Origin: Candidatus Opimibacter skivensis
GTDB taxonomy: Bacteria > Bacteroidota > Bacteroidia > Chitinophagales > Saprospiraceae
Reading direction: 5' to 3'
NCBI GenBank assembly: GCA_016721905.1
Contig: JADKHH010000003.1
Coordinates: forward strand, 186,001-250,000
Length of the DNA stretch: 64,000 nucleotides
Every line of letters begins with the position of its first letter. Positions within the stretch are counted from its first letter, which is position 1. Position numbers and translations under genes: made by a program. The notes under the pieces are model-generated. The model was not told the DNA's origin. It searched no databases and was given only the letters and a program-made list of their open reading frames with translations. This document shows positions 1 through 7,434 of this stretch, one piece after another.

Positions 1-1
1 G

Positions 2-1828
2 GGAGGAGGTGCTGATCAAAACCTGGTGTTGCTTGATGAAGCTGTGGTCTACAACAGTGGTCATTTTCTAGGCTTCTTCAGCGTGTTTAATTCAGACGCA
101 ATTAAAAATACAACCCTCATTAAAGGAGGTATTCCTGCCGTCTATGGAGGGCGATTGTCTTCTGTACTGGATATCCAGATGAAAGAGGGTAATAATCAAA
201 ACTTTCAGGGAGAAGGGGGCATTGGGCTTATTTCATCCAGGCTTACGCTTGAGGGACCTATTGTAAAAGGGAAGAGCAGCTTCCTGGTCAGTGGCCGGCG
301 CACGTATGGATTTGACCTCGCACAACCTTTTATTCGCCAGACGGATTTCGCAGGGACCAATTATTTCTTCTATGACCTCAATGCGAAAATGAATTACCAG
401 TTTTCGCAAAAGGACAGGATTTACCTGAGCGGATATTTTGGCAGGGATGTATTGACCTTTGCCCAACCTGGACGTGATTTTCAGTTTACGCTCCCTTATG
501 GTAATGCAACGGCTACGTTCAGATGGAACCATCTTTTTACAGAGAAATTGTTTTTCAATCTTTCAGCGATCTACAATGATTATCAGTTTAAGGCAGGGTT
601 TGAACAAGAGGAATTCAACTTTGATATTTTTTCGGGAGTCAGGGATTTTACAGCAAAATTTGATTTTGATTATTTTCCTTCCAATGATCATCAGGTGAAG
701 ACTGGTATACATGCGACTAAGCACCGCCTGACACCCAACATCATCCGAGGCAGTGCCGGAGAGACTGAGTTTGAAAATACAGCTACCGCCAAGTATGCTA
801 ATGAGTATGCAATCTACCTTCAGGATGACTGGAAAATAAATCCATGGTTCAGGGTCAATTTAGGATTGCGGGGTACTTTGTTTCAGCAGATCGGACCATA
901 TACTTCCGGCATCAACGGTGAAGTTTATGAAACAGGTGAAGTCGTCAAAACCTATAGCTCACTCGAGCCAAGAATATTTATAAATACTTCGCTGAATCCG
1001 AATGCTTCATTAAAGGCAGGTGTTACAGCGACAACGCAATACCTCCATCTGGTCAGTAATAGTTCCTCTACATTGCCTGCAGATGTTTGGGTGCCAAGTA
1101 GTGAGATAGTCAAGCCACAGCGTGGATGGCAATACGCAGCAGGGTATTTTCAAAACATCAGGAGGGGTATGTATGAGGCTTCCGTTGAAGCTTATTATAA
1201 ATCATTGCAGGACCAGATCGATTATCGGGAGAGCTATGTTGACAACAGTGTCGATCAGGTCGAAAATGAGTTTGTATTTGGTAGTGGAGAGGCGTATGGC
1301 CTGGAATTTTTTATTCGTAAAAATTCGGGAAAACTCAATGGATGGATAGGGTATACACTGAGCCGGACCGATCGTACATTCCCTGAAATTGAGAATGGCA
1401 GAACCTATCCTACCACATATGACCGTACCCACGATCTCAGTTTTGTTTCCAATTATAATATAAGCCCAAAGCTTATCGCAGGTGTTGTCTTTGTATATGC
1501 TACCGGAAAATCATACACCCCTCCTGAGCGGGTGTACCTGATTGATGGTGAACTGCAGACGGATTATGGGCCTCGCAACAGCCAACGACTTGAGCCCTAC
1601 CACCGAATGGATTTATCCCTTACGTGGATACCGAATCCTACCAGTAAAAAGAACTTCACATCCGAATGGGTATTCTCGGTCTATAATGCCTATAACCGCC
1701 AGAATACTTTTTTCCTCTACACAGATTATGAGACAGACCTTCAATCAGGCACCGCTGAAGTGAAGGCCTACAAAGTCTCCATATTTCCAATTCTTCCATC
1801 TGTCACCTGGAATTTTAAGTTTAAATGA
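2..1828 (+). CDS. TonB-dependent receptor, 5'-truncated by window edge
   Basis: Outer-membrane TonB-dependent receptor taking up an unidentified ligand. The reading frame is open from base 2 (GGGADQNLVLLDEAVVYNSG), so the gene begins before the window and its signal peptide, carboxypeptidase-like domain and most of the plug are missing. Visible are the end of the plug (LLDEAVVYN, then GGIPAVYGGRLSSVLDI, the usual plug-barrel junction) and a full beta-barrel of about 550 residues with alternating aromatic and polar strands, ending in the aromatic strand SVTWNFKFK. The stop overlaps the start of the DUF4249 lipoprotein gene (ATGA), so the two are co-transcribed, a common Bacteroidota pairing. 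Family is certain from plug and barrel; substrate is unknown. Confidence 0.93.
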   Translation, partial: GGGADQNLVLLDEAVVYNSGHFLGFFSVFNSDAIKNTTLIKGGIPAVYGGRLSSVLDIQMKEGNNQNFQGEGGIGLISSRLTLEGPIVKGKSSFLVSGRRTYGFDLAQPFIRQTDFAGTNYFFYDLNAKMNYQFSQKDRIYLSGYFGRDVLTFAQPGRDFQFTLPYGNATATFRWNHLFTEKLFFNLSAIYNDYQFKAGFEQEEFNFDIFSGVRDFTAKFDFDYFPSNDHQVKTGIHATKHRLTPNIIRGSAGETEFENTATAKYANEYAIYLQDDWKINPWFRVNLGLRGTLFQQIGPYTSGINGEVYETGEVVKTYSSLEPRIFINTSLNPNASLKAGVTATTQYLHLVSNSSSTLPADVWVPSSEIVKPQRGWQYAAGYFQNIRRGMYEASVEAYYKSLQDQIDYRESYVDNSVDQVENEFVFGSGEAYGLEFFIRKNSGKLNGWIGYTLSRTDRTFPEIENGRTYPTTYDRTHDLSFVSNYNISPKLIAGVVFVYATGKSYTPPERVYLIDGELQTDYGPRNSQRLEPYHRMDLSLTWIPNPTSKKNFTSEWVFSVYNAYNRQNTFFLYTDYETDLQSGTAEVKAYKVSIFPILPSVTWNFKFK

Positions 1829-2760
1829 GACAATACATACATATCATTACCATAAGTGTATTCACTTTGTTTCTTACATCCTGCGAAGAAGAATATATTC
1901 CGGTTCCTTCAGGGGATGGTCCGGAATACGTTGTGGAAGGATATCTGGAAGCGGGAGACGACCCAACTCCTCCTTACCTCATCCTGACCAGGTCATTTGA
2001 TTTCTATGGGGCGTTTGGCCCTGATGAGTTTAATGATTCATTCGTGCATGATGCGGATGTAAAGGTGTCAGATGGAACACTCGAGGTCACACTGCAGGAA
2101 ATCTGCTTCTTTGATCTGGACTCTACTGTCAGAGAGCTCCTGGCAGAACAGTTTGGTCTAAATGCAGATAGTCTTACGATCAATTTCTGTGTATATATTG
2201 ATTTGCTCAATCAGCTCCAACCTCAGACAGGCAAAACGTACGACCTGATAATTGCAGTAGATGGTGATACAATTACATCCTCTACCCGGATCCCGATGCC
2301 TGTGCCCCTGGACAGTCTTAAGTTTGAGCCACCGCCCGGTGACCCAAATGATTCCCTCGCGCAGTTGACTTGTTATATTTCGGATCCCGCCGGTGACAAG
2401 AATTTTTACCGCTATTTTGTGGCAACAAATGGTGGTCAGCTAAAAACGGGCTTTTCAAGTGTTGAAGAGGATTTGTTTTTCGACGGCAAAAGTTTTGGTT
2501 TTCAGCTATTTAATCCGGAAACGGAAAGCGGGGATGTAGAACCTGAAGAATTTGGATTGTATTTTGTTGGCGATACGATAACGCTCAAATGGTGTACTAT
2601 CGATGAAGCCAATTTTGATTTCTGGAATACCCTTGAGTTTGCAAAATCTAATCAGGGCCCATTTTCAAGTTATACCCGGATACAATCCAATATCGTCGGG
2701 GGACTGGGGGTATGGGGAGGATACAGCGTCAATTATTATACCCTGGAGGTAGCCTATTGA
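1825..2760 (+). CDS. DUF4249 family outer-membrane lipoprotein
   Basis: Predicted lipoprotein of 311 residues. A hydrophobic signal peptide ends in the lipobox LTSC, with Cys20 the lipidation site, followed by an acidic EEE stretch typical of surface lipoproteins in Bacteroidota. The N-terminal pattern (CEEEYIPVP, then EYVVEGYLEAGD, then PYLILTRSFDFYG) and the C-terminal WNTLEF/GPFSSYTRIQSNIVGGLGVWGGY resemble DUF4249, a beta-sandwich family usually encoded directly after a TonB-dependent receptor. The 4-bp ATGA overlap with the receptor upstream supports translational coupling and a joint role at the outer membrane, perhaps ligand capture or a receptor lid. The molecular function of DUF4249 is not established. 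Confidence 0.85.
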   Translation: MRQYIHIITISVFTLFLTSCEEEYIPVPSGDGPEYVVEGYLEAGDDPTPPYLILTRSFDFYGAFGPDEFNDSFVHDADVKVSDGTLEVTLQEICFFDLDSTVRELLAEQFGLNADSLTINFCVYIDLLNQLQPQTGKTYDLIIAVDGDTITSSTRIPMPVPLDSLKFEPPPGDPNDSLAQLTCYISDPAGDKNFYRYFVATNGGQLKTGFSSVEEDLFFDGKSFGFQLFNPETESGDVEPEEFGLYFVGDTITLKWCTIDEANFDFWNTLEFAKSNQGPFSSYTRIQSNIVGGLGVWGGYSVNYYTLEVAY

Positions 2761-2768
2761 TTTAATTT

Positions 2769-3491
2769 ATGACAAAGCAGTTATTAGAATATTCCACATC
2801 AGGTGTAGAAATTCAGCGCCACTCCAAGGAGGCGGTGATATTTGGAGCCAGTGGATTGATCGGTAATTGCTGCCTCAGGAGGCTGCTGGTCCATCAGGCA
2901 TATGATAAGATCATCTCAATAGGGAGGGGCCCCATCAAAGCGAGTCATCCTAAACTCATCCATTATGAAGTCGATATGTCGCATAGTGACAACTATCGAC
3001 ATCTGATGCGTGGTGATGATTTGTATATCGCCATGGGGACGACCATGAAAAAAGCGGGAAGTAAAGAAGCTTTCTTCGCCATTGATCACGACCTGATCTT
3101 CAATATTGCTAAAACCGGATCACTGCAAAATATGAATCAGTTGATCTTTGTTTCTTCCATCGGAGCTGACAGCCGATCATTAATTTATTATCTGAAAGTA
3201 AAAGGCCAGCTTGAAGATGATGTCAGACGATTGCCCTACTGGAGTGTGCACATTATGCGACCTTCGGTACTTCTCGGGCACCGGGAGGAGAAACGTTTTG
3301 CTGAGGATATAGCTGGCAGGTTTAGCAAAGGCCTCCAGTACTTCTCAGGTAGTATTATTGGCGATCTCGCTCCTGTTGATGCAGATGATGTCGCCAAAGC
3401 CATGGTACAAGCTGCCCAGGGACTGAAGCAAGGGACACACATCCACCATGGCAGTGAGATCGTTAAGCTCGCCAAATTGTTTAATCACTAG
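2769..3491 (+). CDS. NAD(P)-binding oxidoreductase, TIP30/HTATIP2-like
   Basis: Atypical short-chain dehydrogenase of 240 residues. A Rossmann nucleotide-binding motif lies near residue 25 (FGASGLIGNCCLRRLL, the GxxGxxG type), then IAMGTTMKKAGS, a pattern seen in HTATIP2/YbjT-like proteins, then FVSSIGAD and YYLKVKGQLED, which supply the Ser and the YxxxK-like catalytic pair. The substrate cannot be read from sequence. The gene starts 8 nt after the DUF4249 stop and may be read through from the receptor operon. The ATG at 2769 is the first good start and leaves about 20 residues before the Rossmann fold. Confidence is high for the fold and low for any specific reaction. Confidence 0.75.
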   Translation: MTKQLLEYSTSGVEIQRHSKEAVIFGASGLIGNCCLRRLLVHQAYDKIISIGRGPIKASHPKLIHYEVDMSHSDNYRHLMRGDDLYIAMGTTMKKAGSKEAFFAIDHDLIFNIAKTGSLQNMNQLIFVSSIGADSRSLIYYLKVKGQLEDDVRRLPYWSVHIMRPSVLLGHREEKRFAEDIAGRFSKGLQYFSGSIIGDLAPVDADDVAKAMVQAAQGLKQGTHIHHGSEIVKLAKLFNH

Positions 3492-3497
3492 TTTATT

Positions 3498-3529
3498 ACC
3501 CTCTTACTCTCTTACTTTCTCACTCTCTT
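3498..3529 (+). repeat. Octanucleotide pyrimidine array O1
   Basis: Four tandem 8-nt units (ACCCTCTT, ACTCTCTT, ACTTTCTC, ACTCTCTT) starting 7 nt after the stop codon of the TIP30-like gene and ending about 30 nt before gldC. The same degenerate octamer recurs at 26376, 28920 and 36467. No open frame and no dyad symmetry. Confidence 0.75.
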
Positions 3530-3560
3530 ACAGTAGTTTTACCGATCATATCCATATACC

Positions 3561-3905
3561 ATGTCTACATCCACATCAGATATTTCTATCCGCATACAAC
3601 TTGATGCCAACCGGGTTCCCGAGTCCATCGAGTGGCAGGCTTCAGATGCGCACCAAGCTCATCCATCTGAAAGCAAATCAGTCTTTCTTGCTTTACTCGA
3701 CAAGGATACCCTCGATACATCTACTTTATTCCTCTGGACCAAAGAGCTCCAGGTAGCAGAAATGGATCGCAAGATTTTCTATGCGCTGACTGCCCTTACA
3801 GACGGGTACTATAAGTCAACGCAGAATACTGAACTCGCCAATGAAATGAGAAGGTTTGTTCATTATTTCGGCGAGAAGACCGGTATCCTGGCGCCAGAGC
3901 AATAA
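3561..3905 (+). CDS. gldC: Gliding motility protein GldC
   Basis: Protein of 114 residues matching GldC of the Bacteroidota gliding/type IX secretion gene set. Recognised by the order of motifs: ISIRIQLDANRVPESIEWQA, SVFLALLDKD, LFLWTKELQVAEMD, and a C-terminal helix NEMRRFVHYFGEKTGI. GldC is small, lacks a signal peptide and is described as an accessory protein of gliding motility; its biochemical role is unclear. The ATG at 3561 follows the octamer array O1. Downstream, the PLP decarboxylase begins only 11 nt after the stop, so gldC probably heads a three-gene operon. The rest of the gliding machinery (gldKLMN, sprA) is not in the window; the PKD protease at 37-41 kb is a predicted client of that system. 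Confidence 0.9.
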   Translation: MSTSTSDISIRIQLDANRVPESIEWQASDAHQAHPSESKSVFLALLDKDTLDTSTLFLWTKELQVAEMDRKIFYALTALTDGYYKSTQNTELANEMRRFVHYFGEKTGILAPEQ

Positions 3906-3915
3906 ATTATTTCGG

Positions 3916-5355
3916 ATGGATCCTGTCTTGTTTCACAATAGTGAAGAAGGCCGACAGGCCTATGTCGATCTGGCCTCCCGTGCTGTATTGTGGATAGCGG
4001 ATTATTACAGAAACATTGAAAATTATCCTGTGCGAAGCCAGGTGCTTCCAGGAGATATTTACAAACAGTTTCCAGATCAGTTTCCTGCTCAGCCCGTCAC
4101 TGACGATGAGGTTTTCAGGATTTTGCAAGAGGTCATCATGCCGGGGATGACGCATTGGCAGCATCCGGGTTTCTATGCCTTTTTTCCAGGCAATACGAGC
4201 TTTCCATCTATCGCCGCAGAAATGATCACTGCGGGTATGTCAGCCCAGTGTATGCTTTGGGAGAGCTCTCCTGCTGCAGCAGAGCTTGAGCAGCGTTGTA
4301 TGGAGTGGTGCAGGGATTTACTTGGACTTCCTTCCGGTTGGCAGGGCGCTATCCAGGATACAGCTTCCTCCGCAACTTTAACCGCCTTGCTTACTGCGCG
4401 GGAATGGAAGTCTGGTTTCAGGATTTCAAAACGTGGATTTGACGGAACCATCTACCGCATCTATGCTTCCGCACAGGCGCATTCATCTGTGGAGAAAGCA
4501 GTCCGACTGGCCGGCTTTGGTACCGACCATCTCGTTCACATCGCGGTAGACGAACATTTGGCTATGATTCCTGCTCAACTTGAAGCAGCTATTCAACGGG
4601 ATCTACATGCAGGGCTTGTCCCAACATGTGTTATCTCAACATTAGGGACGACGGGCACTGGTGCTATCGATCCAATACATGCGATCAGCAGCATAACAAA
4701 TCAATATGGCCTTTGGCATCATGTAGATGCTGCGTATGCAGGCAGTGCTTTGATGCTTGAAGAATATGCTCACCTGAGGGCAGGCCTTGAAGGCGCCGAT
4801 AGTTATGTTTTCAATCCACACAAATGGATGTTTGTCCAGTTTGATTGCAGCGCCTATTATGTGAGAGATCCGGAATTGCTGGTCCGCACCATGAGTATCA
4901 ATCCTTCCTACCTGATGACCTCACAGGGTGATAAAGTCAATGACTACCGTGACTGGGGAATTCCATTGGGAAGAAGATTCAGGGCCCTCAAATTATGGAT
5001 GACACTTCAGTTGCTGGGAACAGATGCAATCAAATCAAAACTGAGACACCACATAGCATTAGCTGAAAAAATTGAAGCGCTCGTGATGCATGATTTGCGA
5101 CTTGAACTTGCATACCAGCGATCGTTAAATATTGTTTCCTTCAGAATTAAAACAGAACTTGATCCTGAAGGAAAACTGACAAAGAAACTTTCGCAGGAAA
5201 TCAATAACAGTGGAAAAGCTTACATGACACATGCGGTGATAGAGGGCAGGGGCCTGATCAGATGGGTGCCCGGACAGACCTATACGGAGGAGGTGCATAT
5301 TGAAAATACATGGCGCTTGATTCAATCACTATTGGAAAAAATAATTCCGGAATGA
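3916..5355 (+). CDS. Aromatic L-amino acid decarboxylase-type PLP enzyme
   Basis: Group II pyridoxal-phosphate decarboxylase of 479 residues, full length for the DOPA/tryptophan decarboxylase family. Hallmarks seen: His189 in AHSSVEKA (ring-stacking), Asp271 in HVDAAYAG (pyridine nitrogen), Lys303 in NPHKWM (Schiff base), and Tyr332 in NPSYLM. In this family a Tyr at that loop position goes with decarboxylation and a Phe with aldehyde synthases, so simple decarboxylation of an aromatic amino acid to its amine is expected; the exact substrate is open. The frame extends upstream into gldC, but ATG 3916 gives the normal N-terminus. The stop overlaps the next gene by 4 nt (ATGA), so the two PLP enzymes are translationally coupled. 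Confidence 0.88.
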   Translation: MDPVLFHNSEEGRQAYVDLASRAVLWIADYYRNIENYPVRSQVLPGDIYKQFPDQFPAQPVTDDEVFRILQEVIMPGMTHWQHPGFYAFFPGNTSFPSIAAEMITAGMSAQCMLWESSPAAAELEQRCMEWCRDLLGLPSGWQGAIQDTASSATLTALLTAREWKSGFRISKRGFDGTIYRIYASAQAHSSVEKAVRLAGFGTDHLVHIAVDEHLAMIPAQLEAAIQRDLHAGLVPTCVISTLGTTGTGAIDPIHAISSITNQYGLWHHVDAAYAGSALMLEEYAHLRAGLEGADSYVFNPHKWMFVQFDCSAYYVRDPELLVRTMSINPSYLMTSQGDKVNDYRDWGIPLGRRFRALKLWMTLQLLGTDAIKSKLRHHIALAEKIEALVMHDLRLELAYQRSLNIVSFRIKTELDPEGKLTKKLSQEINNSGKAYMTHAVIEGRGLIRWVPGQTYTEEVHIENTWRLIQSLLEKIIPE

Positions 5356-6302
5356 TACTTTCTTCGAAACAGGATTTGCTTGATGCCCGTGGTAGGATCA
5401 GCCATATGGTTCATAAGACACCGGTATTGACTTCTTCAACCTTGAATGAAATGACAGGCGCAGAAGTGTTTTTGAAATGTGAGAATTTCCAGCGAATGGG
5501 CGCCTATAAAATGAGAGGGGCATCACATGCATTTTCCAGATTGAGCGATGAGCAACTGGCTAAAGGAGTTGTTACTCATTCGTCCGGAAATTTTGCGCAG
5601 GCTATTGCGCTTGCCGCAAGGATCAAAGGAGTAAAAGCAGTGATTGTCATGCCGGAGAATTCACCCGCAGTGAAAATTGAAGCAGTACGTGGCTATGGAG
5701 CAGAGATTATTTTTAGCGGTCCCAGACCTGTAGACCGAGAGGAAGCAGTACATGCGGTCATCAATGAGCGTGGAATGACTTTTATTCATCCTTCAAATGA
5801 CCTTCAGGTTATTTTAGGTAACAGTAGTTGCGCCCAGGAATTGATTGAAGAGATACCAGGGCTGGATATCATTATTGCGCCGGTTGGTGGAGGCGGGTTA
5901 CTTGCAGGTACAGCACTTGCTGCTCATTGGTTTTCACCCTCGACCGCAGTGTGGGCTGCTGAGCCCGGCAATGTGGATGATGCTTACCGGTCTTTGCAAT
6001 CAGGAAAGATTGAAACAAATGAACGGGCGGATACCATAGCTGATGGGCTGCGCACCAATCTGGGAGATATCAATTTTCCAATCATATACGAACTGGTCAG
6101 TAAAGTATTACTCGTTAGTGAAGAAGAAATCATTTCCGCGATGTGGTGGGTTTGGGAAAGAATGAAAATCATTATTGAACCTAGCAGTGCAGTTGCAGTT
6201 GCTGCAGTCATTCGATATCAGGATCAACTGAAAGGCAAAAGAGTTGGTATCATCATTTCCGGAGGCAATGCAGATGTGAGGCAGTTAGCAGTTAGAAGTT
6301 AG
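5352..6302 (+). CDS. Serine racemase / threonine dehydratase-like PLP enzyme
   Basis: Fold-type II PLP enzyme of 316 residues without the C-terminal ACT domain of biosynthetic threonine deaminase; the length fits serine racemases, catabolic threonine dehydratases and hydroxyaspartate ammonia-lyases. Seen: substrate-loop and Schiff-base region KCENFQRMGAYKMRGA (Lys in GAYK), cofactor ring motif HSSGNFAQAIALAA, and the phosphate-binding loop PVGGGGLLAGTA. ATG 5352 overlaps the decarboxylase stop; a longer frame from 5310 is less likely. The last residues (QLAVRS) and the stop codon are encoded by a heptanucleotide repeat array (6283-6317), so the C-terminus appears to have been rewritten by the repeat. 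Choice between racemase and dehydratase is not possible from sequence alone. Confidence 0.85.
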   Translation: MILSSKQDLLDARGRISHMVHKTPVLTSSTLNEMTGAEVFLKCENFQRMGAYKMRGASHAFSRLSDEQLAKGVVTHSSGNFAQAIALAARIKGVKAVIVMPENSPAVKIEAVRGYGAEIIFSGPRPVDREEAVHAVINERGMTFIHPSNDLQVILGNSSCAQELIEEIPGLDIIIAPVGGGGLLAGTALAAHWFSPSTAVWAAEPGNVDDAYRSLQSGKIETNERADTIADGLRTNLGDINFPIIYELVSKVLLVSEEEIISAMWWVWERMKIIIEPSSAVAVAAVIRYQDQLKGKRVGIIISGGNADVRQLAVRS

Positions 6303-6317
6303 CAACTAGAAGTTGAT
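6283..6317 (+). repeat. Heptanucleotide array H1 containing a stop codon
   Basis: Five tandem 7-nt units: AGTTAGC, AGTTAGA, AGTTAGC, AACTAGA, AGTTGAT. The TAG stop of the upstream PLP enzyme (6300-6302) lies inside the third unit and the array encodes the last residues of that protein. A palindromic miniature element starts at the next base (6318). Confidence 0.8.
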
Positions 6318-6424
6318 GCCGTTGCAGGAGTTTGCTCCTGCGACCACAGGGATACCCAACGAATTTCCAAAGGAGAATCTAAATTGGAATTCATATGGTT
6401 GCAGGAGCAAACTCCTGCAACGGC
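6318..6424. mobile_element. 107-bp miniature element with perfect 24-bp terminal inverted repeats
   Basis: The first 24 bases (6318-6341, beginning GCCGTTGCAGGAG) are the exact reverse complement of the last 24 (6401-6424, ending CTCCTGCAACGGC). Each end is itself a hairpin (GCAGGAG, TTTG loop, CTCCTGC). The core carries GCGACCACAGGGATACCC and GGAGAATCTAAATTGGAA, which recur in degenerate form twice at 60.2-60.4 kb. No coding capacity, and no clear target-site duplication in the flanks. It resembles a MITE or REP/BIME element mobilised in trans. It could also act as a terminator between the convergent genes ending at 6302 and 6443. Confidence 0.8.
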
Positions 6425-6442
6425 CATGCACGCTAATGAAAT

Positions 6443-7354
6443 CTATTTTGCGATGTAGATCAGGGATGAAGCATTATCCACATTCTTCTTTCCGGCAAGG
6501 AAGGTGCTAAGGCCAGACGTAAATCCGGCAACTGAACCCATGAAATCATTTCCCCGATACTTTTCGCTCAGCATACTCACATAAAAGGCATCCAGAGGCA
6601 TTGGTATCTTGTCGGTCAGGCTAAAGCCATGTTTTGCCATCAGTCTCTTCATGGCATCAGGACTGAAATGCCATAGATGTCTTGGTACATCATATGCCGC
6701 CCAGATTGCCCCATATTTCCTGGCATCTCTTGACGTATGATTTGGGACTGCAATAATCAGGGTACCTCCCGGTTTTAGAATGGACCGGAAATGATCCATG
6801 TACCCTGACAGGTCATGTACATGCTCAAGCACATGCCATAGAGTGATCACATCAAAGGATTGTGGTGTCTGCTGGCCAAGCTCTTCAAGTGGTTTAATGT
6901 TAATGTGTAGTTTTTCGGCAGCGACTTTACGGGCTTTTCCATCGGGTTCCAGGGCAGTTACTTTCCACCCGTTTTCTTGCATATGATGTGCAAAATGCCC
7001 AGTGCCTGCCCCGACATCAAGCAATGTCCCTGTCTCCAGCCCTGAGGCGTTCTTTACCCAGGCAAACTTCCTTTTTAACATGTAATTCCGGGCAGTATGG
7101 TAGATCCGATTGATCAGGCCTGCCTTTGTATCGCTGTGGGAGACATAATCCTCAGAAGCATAATATCGCCCGATTTCGGCTTCCTTAGGATGGGGGTAGG
7201 TAGTCTTTAGATGGCACACAGGGCATTCCAGCAATTCAAACCACTCCCCGGTTATGCTATAATCTTTCACCTGTCCGGCCTTTTTCCAATACTCCCAGCC
7301 ACAAGCCGGGCAGGGGGCAAGCGGTTCCTGAATTCCATCTGACAATGTCACCAT
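6443..7354 (-). CDS. Class I SAM-dependent methyltransferase with N-terminal zinc-ribbon-like segment
   Basis: About 303 residues. The N-terminus has two CxxC pairs (CPACG and CPVCH), a probable zinc ribbon seen in methyltransferases that act on sugars or lipids. It is followed by the SAM fold: motif I LLDVGAGTGHFAHHM, acidic end of strand 2 VTALEPDG, motif IV FDVITLWHVLEHVHD, and LKPGGTLIIAVPN. The HVLEHV pattern matches the Methyltransf_11/23 group. The frame is open to an ATG at 7411, but ATG 7354 is preferred: an exact TAnnTTTG box lies 5 nt upstream at 7360-7367, so the longer start would precede the promoter. Divergent from the receptor at 7435. Substrate unknown. Confidence 0.8.
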   Translation of the reverse strand: MVTLSDGIQEPLAPCPACGWEYWKKAGQVKDYSITGEWFELLECPVCHLKTTYPHPKEAEIGRYYASEDYVSHSDTKAGLINRIYHTARNYMLKRKFAWVKNASGLETGTLLDVGAGTGHFAHHMQENGWKVTALEPDGKARKVAAEKLHINIKPLEELGQQTPQSFDVITLWHVLEHVHDLSGYMDHFRSILKPGGTLIIAVPNHTSRDARKYGAIWAAYDVPRHLWHFSPDAMKRLMAKHGFSLTDKIPMPLDAFYVSMLSEKYRGNDFMGSVAGFTSGLSTFLAGKKNVDNASSLIYIAK

Positions 7355-7359
7355 GGATG

Positions 7360-7367
7360 CAAATGTA
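7360..7367 (-). promoter_or_regulatory. -7 box TACATTTG for the methyltransferase gene
   Basis: Exact match to the Bacteroidota TAnnTTTG consensus on the minus strand, only 5 nt before the ATG at 7354. With a start point some 5-7 nt after the box, the mRNA would be leaderless or nearly so. No clear -33 TTTG was found. Confidence 0.6.
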
Positions 7368-7420
7368 GGATTCAGTCGTTTAATATACGTCTTCGGGCCT
7401 GTTTGAAGCATTAAGATTGT

Positions 7421-7428
7421 TATTTTTG
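7421..7428 (+). promoter_or_regulatory. -7 box TATTTTTG for the TonB receptor gene
   Basis: Exact TAnnTTTG match 6 nt before the ATG at 7435, divergent from the box at 7360-7367. It fixes the start at 7435 rather than the in-frame TTG at 7417, which lies upstream of the box. Predicts a leaderless or nearly leaderless transcript. Confidence 0.6.
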
Positions 7429-7434
7429 CGCCCT

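Noticed and set aside
5310..5351. Earlier start of the serine racemase-like gene
   Set aside because: It would overlap the decarboxylase by 46 nt; ATG 5352 gives the usual ATGA coupling and family N-terminus.
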